NCBI GenBank assembly: GCA_038502055.1
Contig: JAXRKN010000040.1
Location: 310,001 to 374,000, forward strand
Reading direction: 5' to 3'
Source of the DNA: Tanytarsus gracilentus
Taxonomy: Eukaryota > Arthropoda > Insecta > Diptera > Chironomidae
Length of the DNA stretch: 64,000 nucleotides
Part shown: in pieces, positions 24,001-35,600 of the stretch
Position numbering within the stretch: position 1 is the stretch's first letter
Layout of the letters: the number at the start of each line of letters is the position of its first letter
Translations under genes and position numbers: made by a program
The notes under the pieces: generated by a model
What the model was told of the DNA's origin: nothing
Database searches by the model: none
Seen by the model: the letters and a program-made list of their open reading frames with translations, nothing else

Positions 24001-25724
24001 GCAAAAAATTAATTGACGGTATATCGGGTCAAAAATAGTACAATACATCCGCAATTCTTTTTATTTTCATCCAAAACATAACAAAATACTTTTCTACTTA
24101 CTCGCGTAGCTGAAAGATGTATAGGCGATCGCCAGACGAGATTTGTCGTTGAGTTTTCCACGAAATCTAACATAAAATCCACTTTTAATACTAACAACTA
24201 AATTCTTCGATTGAACTGAAGAGTCGCGTGACGATTTTACTATTTCGAGGATATTTTTGTCGCTTGTTAAGCCCTGATGAATTCTAATTTCGGAATCTGA
24301 TGACATCAACTCAAATATTTCAACTTGAATTGAGAGATGTGTCTTGGAAGTCGTGTCATATCGCTGCGATGGTCGCACAAGCCATATGCAATCGTAATAA
24401 ATTGGATTATCGTCGGTGCTCGGCATGTTCATCATCGTAATGAAACCGCCCAAGCTTGATACTAATCCACCGCATTCTTGCGTCCTCGGTCGCATGTTGA
24501 GATCAAGTGACTCCTCCTCAGTGATACACGATACGTTAGCCTTATAAACTCCCTCACCGCCGTTGGCATAAAATCGAATTGTCATGCTTGAACCGGAACT
24601 AATTAGCGCCGGTGGACGAAAAGTTGAGCCTGTCGCATAATATTTTTCTCCATTTGAATTCATAAAGTCCATCGTTGAGGATCGTGACAATTGAAAGTCA
24701 GAGAAGATTGTGTGAACGCGGCGTGGCGAAGCACATTGCAAAAAGTACTCAGTCGTGTAGTCACGAGGATATGGCGATGGAAAGAATGGCGACACAATTT
24801 CAAGGACTTCGTTGTTACGTGCATTTTCCATCGATTCTTCATCGTCCCTTGACGCGGGTGTCAATATTTGACGATTTTCTGTGTGAGAAATTATTGAACA
24901 ATATCTAGCGGAGCTAAAATAATTTTTCACTCACCCAAAGTTTTATATTTGAGTTTAAAAGCCGTCGTGTAGTTATTCCAGTACAAAAATCTCACTAGCA
25001 CTGATCTGGTTTTGGTTTTATAAGTGTACATAGACCCACAATTGTATTGCAAGTTTTTCTCGTTATATGGCGGTTCACTGAAGACTAAGTGATCGCATCG
25101 ACACACATTATTTTGAGTGGGATCTCGACAGTTGGATAGAAAATTATTTTCCTCAAAAGTAATGCTGAGCACACACGATGGACATGTCACCAATTCAATA
25201 GAGCATTGATGAACCGTTGAAATGTTCATGACTTTTGACATTTCCTGATAATACTGAAAAAATAATTTTCTTGAGCACTAAATTTCTCGGAATTATATTA
25301 ATGAAAATGGTATGGCATTGACGTAAATTTCTAAAAGAAATTATCAATGTCATAAAAAGCTCTTGACCTTAGTCAATCTAAAATAAATATTTCTTTCTGA
25401 AGCATAAAAATGTATTTTTATGCGAGTTTGACGAAAGAAATCAATAAATTTAATCCAATATATTGCAATTTGTGTGAGGATCGATAATTTCGATATGCGC
25501 TATATGTCAATTATATAAATTGTTGTGAATAAAAATATAATTACTTTTGGTACTGAAATATTTTCAGCATTAATTCTTCCCGAGTCACCGAGCTCCAAAT
25601 ATTTTCTATGACCGTTTGAAGTTCCGCAAATTTCGATATCTCTTATTGCATTTTGATATGTAAAAGCATCGACAAATTGAAGAATTACGAAGAATTGTAA
25701 GGGAATTTTCACAAGTTTCACCAT
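21034..25724 (-). CDS. CUB/LDLa single-pass receptor with PPxY tail
   Basis: A secretory-pathway transmembrane protein of about 913 residues in nine exons: 25545-25724, 24935-25253, 24102-24878, 22531-22878, 22261-22426, 22058-22206, 21906-21987, 21687-21849, 21034-21591. All junctions keep frame. Residues 1-20 form a signal peptide. The ectodomain has two or three CUB-like modules (about 60-420, paired cysteines, FPSPYP-type start). One LDL receptor class A module follows (about 427-462) with six Cys and the D-x-SDE calcium signature, then one membrane span (about 495-517). The cytoplasmic tail carries PPLY and PPNY (about 559-568), a Ser/Asp/Glu-rich part, a Cys cluster (CDRC, CSMCGDC, CEIC) and an acidic end. 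CUB plus LDLa resembles Neto-type proteins, but I do not recognise this gene. The short exons 7-8 are the least certain. A separate gene lies inside its third intron. Confidence 0.75.
22347..22376 (-). other. Twin PPxY motifs in the receptor tail
   Basis: Within exon 5 of the CUB/LDLa gene, PPLY and PPNY are separated by two residues (E-A) and followed by acidic Asp-Glu. PPxY is the established ligand of WW domains such as those of Nedd4-family ubiquitin ligases. Tandem copies usually raise affinity and often control endocytosis of membrane proteins. The motifs lie about 40 residues after the membrane span, which is accessible to such ligases. Confidence 0.7.
23102..23809 (-). CDS. Nested intronless gene for a small secreted protein
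   Basis: A complete 235-residue frame with an ATG at 23809, lying wholly inside the third intron (22879-24101) of the CUB/LDLa gene and on the same strand. Residues 1-16 are a clear signal peptide ending ISA before Gln-Pro-Pro-Pro. The mature part is predicted to be mostly helical, rich in Gln/Glu/Thr/Val, with four cysteines (two central, two near the C-terminus) and NNT/NFT sites for N-glycosylation. I see no enzymatic motif. The composition recalls insect families of small helical secreted proteins of unknown function (for example DUF725-type), but I cannot assign it. A TATA box lies 63 bp upstream of the ATG, suggesting an independently regulated, probably tissue-specific, gene. Confidence 0.85.
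   Translation of the reverse strand: MKYLAIIAAVICTISAQPPPVDQLFSDSWLMQQRLSPQQQSVDTAVTELRQQLTGVLDVKTTEALQEIENNTRQIVEIERPYRVMLTTMPVNPCTTNLLNQLTEATSFTGFRSANCVARYDTSSQVVVEQAQDFIQQYEGLFIRLQKVVVRGFRARNHFSQQSEIVANFTTEYNSRLAEWDAIKPQAEDFEDNIGVQLEETHATMDECMMSIRNGVSTDYERVIQQISTCDEFNN
23872..23878 (-). promoter_or_regulatory. TATA box of the nested secreted-protein gene
   Basis: TATAAAA on the minus strand, 63 bp upstream of the ATG. With a start site about 30 bp downstream, the 5' UTR would be only about 35 nt. Its presence shows that the nested frame has its own promoter and is not an exon of the host gene; the frame also contains an in-frame stop and a signal peptide of its own. Confidence 0.65.
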
Positions 25725-26204
25725 TTTCTGCACTAATTATTTTAATTGCTTATGCCTTTTCCGTTTTTCGTGTTGACTTCACGATAGTTGACAGTAAACT
25801 GAACGTCGATGGTTCTCTGAAAAAATGGCAAGGAAAAGTGAAGCCTTAAAGTCATTAGCTTCGAGAGTGAAATAACAAAGCTCATAAAAGCTCCAATTGA
25901 AAAATTCTATATTGGTTTTTATTATTTATAATATATATCGTTTAAATGAACTTTTTTTTAGCAAAAAAAGATGTTATAATGTTTAATCATTAATGGATCT
26001 CAATATTATTCATTCTTAATAGTACTTTAGAAAAAAATCAATCATTCCTATAACCATTTTCCATTTCATGGGGGATGTGTGTGTGTGTGTGTGTTTTTTA
26101 AATTCCTTCCTTAATAATCATGTATAAAAAAAGACATATTAATCTTGATAATGATAAAATTAAAATGCTCGTGATGCGATCATGAAGGGACTGCAACGTG
26201 TTTC
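25725..26204. other. Intergenic region with (GT)9 microsatellite
   Basis: 480 bp between the Tudor-SN stop and the start codon of the CUB/LDLa gene, both on the minus strand. It contains the Tudor-SN 3' UTR, a (GT)9 tract at 26077-26094 and the promoter of the CUB/LDLa gene. No further gene is visible. Confidence 0.65.
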
Positions 26205-29200
26205 TTAACCAAACTCAGTGGCGTTGTCTTCCGAGCTGTGTAATGAAAATATATTGTTAACAAAACATTTTCAAACATATGAATTAACACAATACTCACA
26301 TGTCTCCATACTTCCAAATGCCAATATGAGATTTACGAGCTTCTTGTTCCAATTCCTTATACTCGTTGACCTGTTGAATAATATTCACGTTAATATTTTC
26401 TATCAAAAAAAAATGTATGATTGTAATGTTTCGAGGTTAGTAGAAACATCAAAAGTTATTGAAAAACTTTTTCTGTTTTTGCAACGAATTTAATGTACCA
26501 TAAATTGAACAAATTTGTCATAAAAGAAAAAGATTATGCAAATCTTGCTTGAAAATATGGCGATAAATGAATAAATAAAATTGACTTACAATCTTTTGGA
26601 ATCGTTTGCCGGGACGCTTCTCAATAATAATGAATCCATCTTGAACTAAGCCCTTGATGATGTCTGCTTTAGTTGTTGGATCGTACAGACTTGCATTTGT
26701 TAGACCATTGTTACTAGGTTTGCATTATAAAAAATAATTATTAGGAAATGAAAAATATATTTTTTAAAGTAAAACTCACATAAACTCAACATTCAAATTC
26801 AATGTGCGATTGAGTACGTCGTGAGCGAATGTCTTGTAGGCTTCAACCTTATCCTCTTCGTCTGGTGGCATAATTGCCCAAGCGAGTGCATATTCATTAG
26901 CAAATGCACTATCCGCTGTGAAGGCAGGAGGAAGATGAGCGAGGCGGGTTGTTGGAACAGTCTGTGATGATAATTATTTGATTAGTAAAATAATTTACAA
27001 AGAATTTTGTAGATGAAAAGCTTTCGCAAAAATTAACCCTTAAATGTCAAAAATTCAGAATTTTACTCAAAACTCTCGATAAACATCAATGAAGGATCTT
27101 TTGAAAATTTTCACAGCAAAAAAACATTGCAGCTTCCATTAACAATCGACTACCGTTCAATGATATCTTTAAGCATCGAAATATTACTTTCAAATTCTTT
27201 AATGAATATTTACATGGGGATAATTTTTATTTTAATTCAACCTTTAATCTTGCAAGCTTATGACACAACCACTTTTGATTGAATCGAAAAAGGGGTCTTA
27301 AGGAACTTGCATTCGAGTTTAAACTAAAGTGAAATTAACTCACCTCAGAATTGCCGTAATCGATGTATTTGATTGACGCATTACTGCCAGAGATTTTCTC
27401 GATCTTTGCACGATACCACTCCTCGTCTTCGGAGAATTTAGCAGCACAGAGATCGCCACGTTTAGGCGTGTACGATCCAGTTACGGGCGGGGAATTTTTG
27501 AATTCTTGGCGTAATTTTGCCATCAGTTGCTCAAGTTTTGGACCGCTATCGGTGCTTTGAGCGAAGAAATGAAGATCGGAAGTAACTTCAGTTATGACCA
27601 CCTTTTCTAACTTCATTTTACGTTCGGCTGGTGCTTTTTCCTCTTTCTCGACTACCTCATCGTCGACATCTTGAGTTTTAGGCTCGATAACGGGCTCAAC
27701 GTAATTCGCCCAGATGTTCTTCTTCTGAGCCTTGGCCTGATCTTCAGCCGCCTTTAGAGTACGATAATGCTCGGACTTTTCAGCAGTAAAATGCACAGTG
27801 GCCAAACCCTCCTCGACGAGAGCAATCGAGAGATTGACATTATTTTCGGTCCAAAGCCATCCAATGACGGAAGTTCCTGCCTTGTCCACAGTATCCATAT
27901 GAACACTGACGTCGCGTTGGAAGATGCGCTCTTTAACATAGCTGTAGGCTTCATCGCCGTAAGGTTCGGCACTTGAAGCTGATTGCTTATCGGTAGCGGG
28001 GCGTGATGAACGTGGGCAGGAAATTCCGGCGAGCAGGAATGTTACGAGGCACGACTCCTTCGGAATAAAGAGACGAAAGCGAGAACCACTTGCAACAAAT
28101 TCCACGGTAGCTTCGGTGCGGAGAGCTCTTTGCCACGACGGCAAATATTGATGTTTTACGCGGGCAGAATCAGGTGCAACAGTCAAGTCGTTGATGCGAT
28201 GAACTGGGACGTCTTTCTTAGCATGAACACCCTTCTGTTGCTTAGTGGCTTGAGCTTCAGCAGCCAATAAATCATCATATCTCGTCGAGCGTTGATCATC
28301 GTCTTGACGATAGCGAATAACAGTAGCAAGTCCCTTAGAGACTAAGGCTTCGGCTACATTCTGCCCTCCGAACGAGACAGTATAGCAGAATTTCTCGGGG
28401 AAGTTGTCGCGGGCAGGTGAAACATAATCCAAATTGCACTTAACGGTCTTTCCGACAAGTTTTTTGCGGAGATATTCGCGAGCTTCGAAAAGCCATGGAA
28501 TTTCGTAGAGTGGACGCGATACCTTGGGCTTGGGTGGCCTATTTTCTCCATCTTCAGTTCTTTGAAAATAAAAATTATATTTTATTAAACATTGTCTTGT
28601 GTAAAGTGAAATTTTTATTCGCTTACTTTCCAGCTTCACGCGGCGGCCTAATGCTCGAGAGGAAAACTTTCTTCGTTTGGCCACTTGGAAGTTTAACATT
28701 CATAGCATCTCCATTGAAAACTTCAAGAACAGTTCCGCTAAAGTCCTTTTCCTTTCCGCTGTAGTTATTGGTAGGCGGTTGGTAATCTTTCCATAAGCGG
28801 GTTCGATTTACTTTAGCTTGACGCTCAGCTGCACGCAATTTATCAACACCTATTTAAAAATTGAACATTTAGTTCCATTTTCTAAGATACAAATATTTTT
28901 AATTGAACTGTAAGAAGGGTGAAATAGTAATTATTTGATGAAACAGCAATAATCACTTTAGAAACAACTATTAATCTAGCATCTTCGATCTGATCACCAA
29001 GGAGATTATTCTTTTTGATGATTTAAATTTCAATTCAATTGATGCGTAAAATGGAAAAGGGTTATAAAACTTACCACTCTTCATAAAAGCCATGCTCCAG
29101 TCAACGCATTTGGCGAATCCTTCGCGGAGAAGTGCCTCGGCAATGTTACCTTTCGGGAAGAGAATGGTTCCAACAAAGTTTTGATTATTTGTTGACTCGA

Positions 29201-30910
29201 GGACAATTTCAACATCACGTTGCAATAAACGTGATTCGACAAAAAATCTAGCTTCCTCAGCAAATTCAACTTGAACAGTGGGATCGGGCTTTCCATCACT
29301 AAAAAAATAATATAAAAATTAGTAATTCGTACTAATTCTGCCAAGTGATTAAATTACCTATCTAAACGGAAGCCAGGGCAACGAATACCGGAAATCATCA
29401 AAGTAATGTACTGGAAGCCCGGCAAAAGGAAAGCACGAACAGTTGAGCCATCGCGGACGTGTTCGATAATTGCGCGAACGGGTTTACCAGCCTGCTGATC
29501 CACGAATGGCTTTGGCTTTTCAATTTGCCAAACAATGCTTCTAACAATAGGAGTGGCAGTTCCAAAACGACCCTTTCCCTGAGTCTTGGCTTGCTCTTCG
29601 ACTTGCGTTAATCGCTCAAGCTCGGGCGTATTTCGAACATTTTCGCGACGAACTGACAACAATCCCTCAGAGATGGCGAGTTCAGTGACGTTTGTCAAGT
29701 TATTCGGATCTTTTCCCAAAAAGATGACTCCATATTCACGGGTTCCAGCTGATTTACGTTCACATTGAAAGTAGACTTCTTCACCTACGAGCAATTGTCG
29801 CAAAAATTCTCTCGCTTCCCATGCCCACGGTTCATCCTTTGACGGCTCATCAGACGGACTATTTAAATTATCCAATTAAAATGCGTCACCCAAAATATAC
29901 AGTTTTGTAAACTTACTTCGTTGGACGACGAGCGAGCTTTGGAGCAAAGACATTGCTGAAGTTGATTTGCTTCTCTGCCGGTGGTCCATTTTTAGGTTGA
30001 CCTCTAATGATGACGGAGTCGCCGGAAAGAACCTACAATAAAATTTTTGTTGTTTGAGTATTTAGAGAAAACGGTATGCGTCACGTGTGTTGATTGAAAC
30101 TATGCAAACTATGCACATAAAGGGAGAGAGCTAATGATTTAGTTAAGCGTATATATTTTGGTACATAGACATGGTTGATTTAATCGGAGTATGACGTGGC
30201 TTGATGGGTTTGAAAATAAAAACTATGTATGCTCCATATTGAGCACAATTCTGTATCAATATAATCTAAATTCAAAGATAAGATTTTCATTGCGATTTAG
30301 ATCTTAAATGTGAGAATTTGGCCACTTTAATGCCTCATTTAACTTCAATTTGCCGTGTTGTTACATTTCGAGTTCCAACACACGGTCCATTCACTTTTTA
30401 TCTTTCTCTTTTTCTCACTTTATCCATCCAACATCATCATGCCATGTGTAGTTCCGTGTAATTATCACATACATTTAAAATTGCCAAAGTTAAGCTGACG
30501 ACTAATGTAAAATTTTAGTTTGTGAAGATTTCGAGGTGGAATGACTATTTTCATAATCTGTGAAGGAAATTTTCATCTTTTTTTTTTCTCTCTCCCTTTC
30601 ATACACGAGGTCAATGACTGAAAAATGTCTAAAGGAATGCCGAAAATTAATGTTAATGCGGCAAGGATTAGAGGAAGGGCGACTAAAATGCGTCTCTCGC
30701 ATAGAAAATCTCTCAATAAAGCCTAAATAAATCGCCACGAAGTGATTTCGATTCACGAAAAACATGTTTCGATCGGATTTCAATTGTTGAGTTGGCACTG
30801 AATAACCAAAAAAAAATCTACCGAAGAATTTTGCAATTTTCAACACTTACTTGCTTAACTATGCCCTTTTTCAAGGGCGGCGGGGCAGGTGCTTGTTGAG
30901 ATGCACTCAT
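26205..30910 (-). CDS. Tudor-SN: Tudor staphylococcal nuclease (Tudor-SN/SND1)
   Basis: Multifunctional RNA-binding nuclease-fold protein linked to RISC, edited dsRNA decay, stress granules and transcription/splicing. Ten exons (30851-30910, 29917-30032, 29358-29858, 29075-29298, 28627-28849, 27344-28559, 26781 or 26780-26961, 26590-26713, 26300-26370, 26205-26235) keep frame and give about 915 residues, the usual length. The N-terminus is short, with a Pro-rich APAPPPLKKG. Four SN domains follow, recognised by repeats of WAWEAREFL/VGK..., the GT/V...G-NVAEALL...GLA pattern and the A-E-x-x-A-K-x-x-x-KG/IW motif. A Tudor domain sits near the end of the long exon (KRGDLCAAKF, EWYRAKI, IKYIDYGNSE). 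The C-terminal half-SN domain closes with GIWKYGDI, SEDNATEFG. The 818-bp first intron directly after the 20-codon first exon probably carries regulatory sequence. Confidence 0.96.
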
Positions 30911-31346
30911 GATTAACTTTGCACTATAATTAATTCCTTTATCTAATTTCTAATAACCACACAGAATTCAATTTCAATTGACCATCGGTTTCGGAGACGA
31001 GAGAGGAATGAGGCGAGGGGAGTGTGACAGAGGACTTTTTTTTAATTCAGTGTCGAAACTTGATCTTTTTTTTCGACACATCATCATGATTTGTGAATTA
31101 ATTTTTGCTTTTTTCTTAAATAAATTTGTGTAAATTTTAAATTGCTGTCTATAAAATTTAGCAATTTACAGAATTTTAAACATAACCGGCATGTTCGAAT
31201 AGATTTAAAATTTACCCATCCCTTCGTTTAAATTTCAAATTTGTCGACAAAAAAACGTTACAAAATTATTTTCATAAATTTTTTATTCCGCAAATGTTAA
31301 TCTTATAACATTACAAATGATCTTAAAATGATTCCCACTTGTGAGC
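30911..31346. promoter_or_regulatory. Tudor-SN upstream region and RpL13 3' flank
   Basis: 436 bp containing the Tudor-SN promoter (high-coordinate side of its ATG) and the 3' end of RpL13, both on the minus strand. A purine-rich GC-containing patch lies at about 30985-31035 and includes AGTGTGAC (31021-31028), the same 8-mer present in the Trx/MARCHF6 promoter. TTTATT at 31282-31287 is the RpL13 polyadenylation signal. Confidence 0.5.
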
Positions 31347-32054
31347 TTATGCCTTCTTTGGCGCATTTTCAGCGGCCTCAGCAGCATCCTTTGCAGCCTT
31401 AGCACGCTTGCCAGCTGTACGAGAAGCGACACGAGCACAATGAATTGCATTGAACGCGGAGAATTTCTTTTCGTCTTCCTTGATCGAGCGGAATTCAATC
31501 GATGGCTTGGCTTTCGTGAGTGGCATGATTGTGCCTCTCAATTGCTCGGCCAATTTACGTTCTTCTTCGCTGGCTTCACCCTTGCGCAATTTCAAGTTCT
31601 TCTTGTTTTCGTGCACTGGGAAGAGGATGAGCTTGTTCTGATATTCCTTGAGACGTTGAACGTTAGCGAGTCGTGATTCAACTGACTTGTTGCGGCGGCG
31701 ATTATCGACTGAAATACCAACTGTACGAGCGAATCCAGCTGTTAGACCAGCGGCCTAATAAAATAACAAACATTATTAAGTTAAATTATACAATTCTACA
31801 TGTCAAATGAAGCTCACCTTAAGTTCAGCCAATGAGAATCCACGTCCCAAACGTTGCTTTGTGTGATAGCGGATCGATGGGCAACGAACGATGGGGCGAA
31901 TTTTAGAGGCTGGTCGAGGGAATGCTGCCTTAGCCTTTGCGACACGATTCTGACGACGGCGATATTTGCGTGCTGGCTGATTGAACCAAGTTCTCACAAA
32001 GCGTTGCCACCACTTGTGGAAGTGAGCATTTGGAATCATTTGATTGCCCTTCAT
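31347..32054 (-). CDS. RpL13: 60S ribosomal protein L13 (eL13)
   Basis: Large-subunit ribosomal protein. Two coding exons, 31818-32054 and 31347-31754, with a 63-bp intron, encode 214 residues, the normal size. The N-terminus MKGNQMIPNAHFHKWWQ and the following basic stretch (FNQPARKYRRRQNRVAKA, then RPIVRCPSIRYHTK) are diagnostic for eL13. The C-terminal half contains GFARTVGISVDNRRRNKS and an Ala/Lys-rich end. A non-coding first exon is likely: a 3' splice site lies just upstream of the ATG (near 32074) and a GTGAGT donor near 32447, leaving a 5' UTR intron of about 370 bp. A pyrimidine tract upstream (32473-32493 on the minus strand) looks like a TOP element. The gene diverges from IleRS. 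Confidence 0.97.
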
Positions 32055-32614
32055 CTTGAGTTGTTAGTTTCCTAAAATAAAATTAAAAAGAGGGTGATGT
32101 TAATCTCAACATAACCTGAAAATTATTACAAATCGAATTTTATGGAAAATGTTTAATTAATTCCGGTCAAAGAGAATTTATTTAATTTGCACTAATGTTT
32201 CAGTTTTAAATCAAGTTCACAAATAAATTTAGAGTTAAAGTATTTTAGTAAATATAACCAATACTTTTTGATAAACACACAAAAAATTATTTTCATCCCA
32301 ACTTTTTCCAATTTCCACACAATTTTGCTAAATTTCTAGCTTAATCTTGACATTTTCTCATGTCCTGCTCGAGTACAAACAATTTTCCATAAATTTCATG
32401 TTGCAATTCATTCGATTTACTACTTAAATTAATTAAAATTTACTCACTTCAAACTCGTTGGACAAATTTTTAAGGGGAAAAGAGAGAGAAAATGCAATGC
32501 GTCGACGAGTTCGACGGTGTCGAAGGGTGCGTAAGCAGATAAAAAAATTAAAAAATTATTGCCAACTTCACAAAAATTTTAGTTCGTCGGCAAAAAAAAT
32601 CTCTTGCAGAAAAA
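32055..32614. promoter_or_regulatory. Divergent promoter RpL13 / IleRS with TOP-like tract
   Basis: The 560 bp between ATGs contains the RpL13 5' UTR intron (about 32075-32447) and a compact shared promoter (about 32450-32614). On the minus strand 32473-32493 reads as an uninterrupted pyrimidine run (TTTTCTCTCTCTTTTCCCCTT), the form expected of a 5' TOP start that places ribosomal protein mRNAs under TOR control. Downstream, 32495-32540 is unusually rich in CG dinucleotides, including CGAAGGGTGCGTAAGC (32521-32536), which resembles a block in two other divergent promoters. No TATA box is seen. Confidence 0.6.
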
Positions 32615-35600
32615 ATGTCAATAAAATTAACGAGAAGCGACATCGATAGAATAGCAGAAAACATTAGTTTTCCCAATGAGGAGGAAAATATTCTCAAATA
32701 TTGGAATGAGGAGAAGGTCTTTGAGAACTGTCTAAAACAATCGAAAGGAAAGCCAAGGTAAGACGTGTGTGTGGATGATGAAATTTTGATGAAAGGTTAT
32801 AACAATATTTTCTTTGCAGATACACTTTCTACGATGGACCGCCGTTCGCGACAGGACTTCCTCATTACGGTCACATTTTAGCTGGAACAATCAAGGACAT
32901 TGTCACTCGATATGCACATCAGCAGGGCTATCATGTTGAAAGACGTTTTGGCTGGGACACTCATGGTCTTCCAGTTGAATTTGAGGTCGATAAAGCACTC
33001 AACATCAAAGGACCGGACGATGTCCTTAAAATGGGCATTGCAGCCTACAACAATGAGTGTAGAAAAATTGTTATGCGCTACGCTAACGAATGGGAATATA
33101 TCGTTGGAAGACTTGGCCGTTGGATAGGTAATAACAATTACTTATTTCATTTATTTTTAAACTAAATTTTCTTTCTAGATTTCAAAAATGACTACAAGAC
33201 ACTCTATCCGTGGTTCATGGAATCCGTTTGGTGGGTGTTTAAGCAGCTCTATGCGAAAGGACTGGTTTATCAGGGAGTCAAAGTTATGCCCTACTCAACC
33301 GCATGCACAACGCCGTTATCGAATTTCGAATCTGGCCAAAATTACAAAGATGTACAAGATCCGATGGTGTTTGTGTCAATGCCATTAACGAATGATAAAG
33401 ATGGAGCTGCTTTAATTGTCTGGACAACCACACCGTGGACACTGCCATCGAATATGGCATGTTGTGTTAATCCTGAGCACTCGTATGTTAAAGTAAAAGA
33501 AATCGCAACTGGCGCGATTTACATCGTCATGGAGGCAAGAATTGAGTTTGTTTTCAAAACTGCAGTCGCTGTTGAAATTCTCGATAAATTCCCGGGATCA
33601 AAGTTGAAAGAACTTCGCTATGAGCCGCCTTTTGATTACTTCAAGAAACACAAGGACGTTGCATTTAGAGTTTTATGCGATAGCTATGTGACAGAGGGAA
33701 GTGGTAGTGGCATTGTACATCAAGCTCCTTACTTCGGCGAAGACGATTATCGAGTGTGCCTTGCAAATAAGGTCATCACTAGAGATCAAGAAATTATATG
33801 TCCATTAGATGCCGAGGGAAAGTTTACAAAGGAAGTTACTGACTTTGTTGGCCAGTATGTTAAGGATGCCGATAAGAACATCATAAAATTGCTGAAAGAA
33901 AAGGGACGTTTAGTTAAAGCGGGAACACATGTTCACAGTTATCCGTTCTGTTGGCGATCAGATACACCTTTGATCTATAAGGCAGTGCCATCGTGGTTTG
34001 TTCGTGTTGAACATATGACAGAACAGTTGTTAGCTAGCTGTCAACAAACATACTGGGTACCCGACTATGTTAAGGAGAAACGTTTTGGAAATTGGTTGAG
34101 AGATGCTCGCGATTGGGCCATTAGCCGCAATAGATATTGGGGAACACCGATTCCTCTCTGGATGTCTCCATCGGGTGACGAAGTCGTTTGCATTGGCTCA
34201 ATTGAGGAGCTTGAAAAACTATCGGGTGTCAAGGTAACAGACTTGCATCGTGAGACAGTTGATGGCATTGAAATTCCTTCAAAAATACCCGGAAATCCAC
34301 CACTCAAACGAGTTTCTGAAGTATTCGATTGTTGGTTTGAGTCGGGTTCTATGCCTTACGCTCAACAGCACTATCCATTTGAAAATTCACAAGAGTTTAT
34401 CAACAACTTCCCAGCCGACTTTATCGCCGAAGGAATCGATCAGACACGAGGATGGTTCTACACACTTCTCGTCATATCCACAGCCCTCTTCAATAAGCCA
34501 CCATTTAAGAACTTGATTGCCAATGGATTAGTACTGGCTGGTGATGGTCAGAAAATGTCAAAGAGAAAACAAAACTATCCCGATCCTCTTACTTTGGTAC
34601 ACAAATATGGCGCTGATGCGATTCGCCTTTACTTGATCAATTCACCAGTTGTGAGAGCTGAAAATCTACGTTTTAAGGAAGAAGGTGTTCGTGATATAAT
34701 CAAGGATGTATTTTTACCTTGGTACAACGCATATCGCTTCCTCTTCCAGAACGTTGTTCGCTTTGAAAAGGAGGATAAGGTGATATTTAAATATAATGCT
34801 AAACGTCAAGATAAATCCGATAATGTTATGGATGTTTGGATTTTGAGCTTCAAAGAATCCCTGCTTGATTTTATTGCAAAAGAAATGAAAGCCTATCGAC
34901 TCTATACGGTGGTTCCTCGTTTAACGAAATTCATTGATCAACTTACAAACTGGTATGTGAGAATGAATCGTCGCCGTTTGAAGGGAGAAGGTGGCATTCA
35001 AGATTGCTATCACGCCCTCAACACACTCTATGACGTTCTCCTTGCAATGGTCAAAATGATGGCTCCATTTACGCCTTTTTTAACAGAGTACATGTATCAG
35101 CGAATTAAGCTTTTAAATGAGGACTCGGTCGCAGGCAGTGTCCACTTTGAAATGATGCCAACGGCAAATCTTGCTAAGATCGAAAGTAACATTGAGAGAG
35201 CCGTATCGAGAATGCAAGCTGTCGTTGAGCTCGGTCGTGTCATGAGAGATCGTCGTACAGTTCCAATTAAGTATCCACTAACAGAAGTTGTCATTATTCA
35301 CCGCGAGCAAGTGTATCTTGATGACGTAAAATCCCTTCAAGATTTCATTGTCAGCGAGCTAAATGTGAGATCAATTGTGTTGAGTCAGGATAAGGAGAAA
35401 TATGGAGTTTCGACGCGAGCCGAACCCGATCATAAACTTCTAGGTCTTCGCTTGAAGGGTGATTTTAAGACAGTATCACAAAAAATTAGAGAACTCTCAG
35501 ATGCTGAAATTCAAGAGCAATCAGCACGCGGATGGTTTGAAGTGGGCGGTCATCGCTTGGAGGCAAATGAGGTTCATGTCATTTTCCAGCTTTCTGGATG

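Noticed and set aside
32075..32447. Possible box C/D snoRNA in the RpL13 5' UTR intron
   Set aside because: Ribosomal protein introns often host snoRNAs, and a CTGA is present on the minus strand near 32200, but no RTGATGA C box lies at a suitable distance and no terminal stem is visible.
32458..32649. 63-codon basic frame overlapping the IleRS start
   Set aside because: It lies in the RpL13/IleRS promoter and IleRS exon 1 in another frame; arginine content comes from CG-rich promoter sequence.
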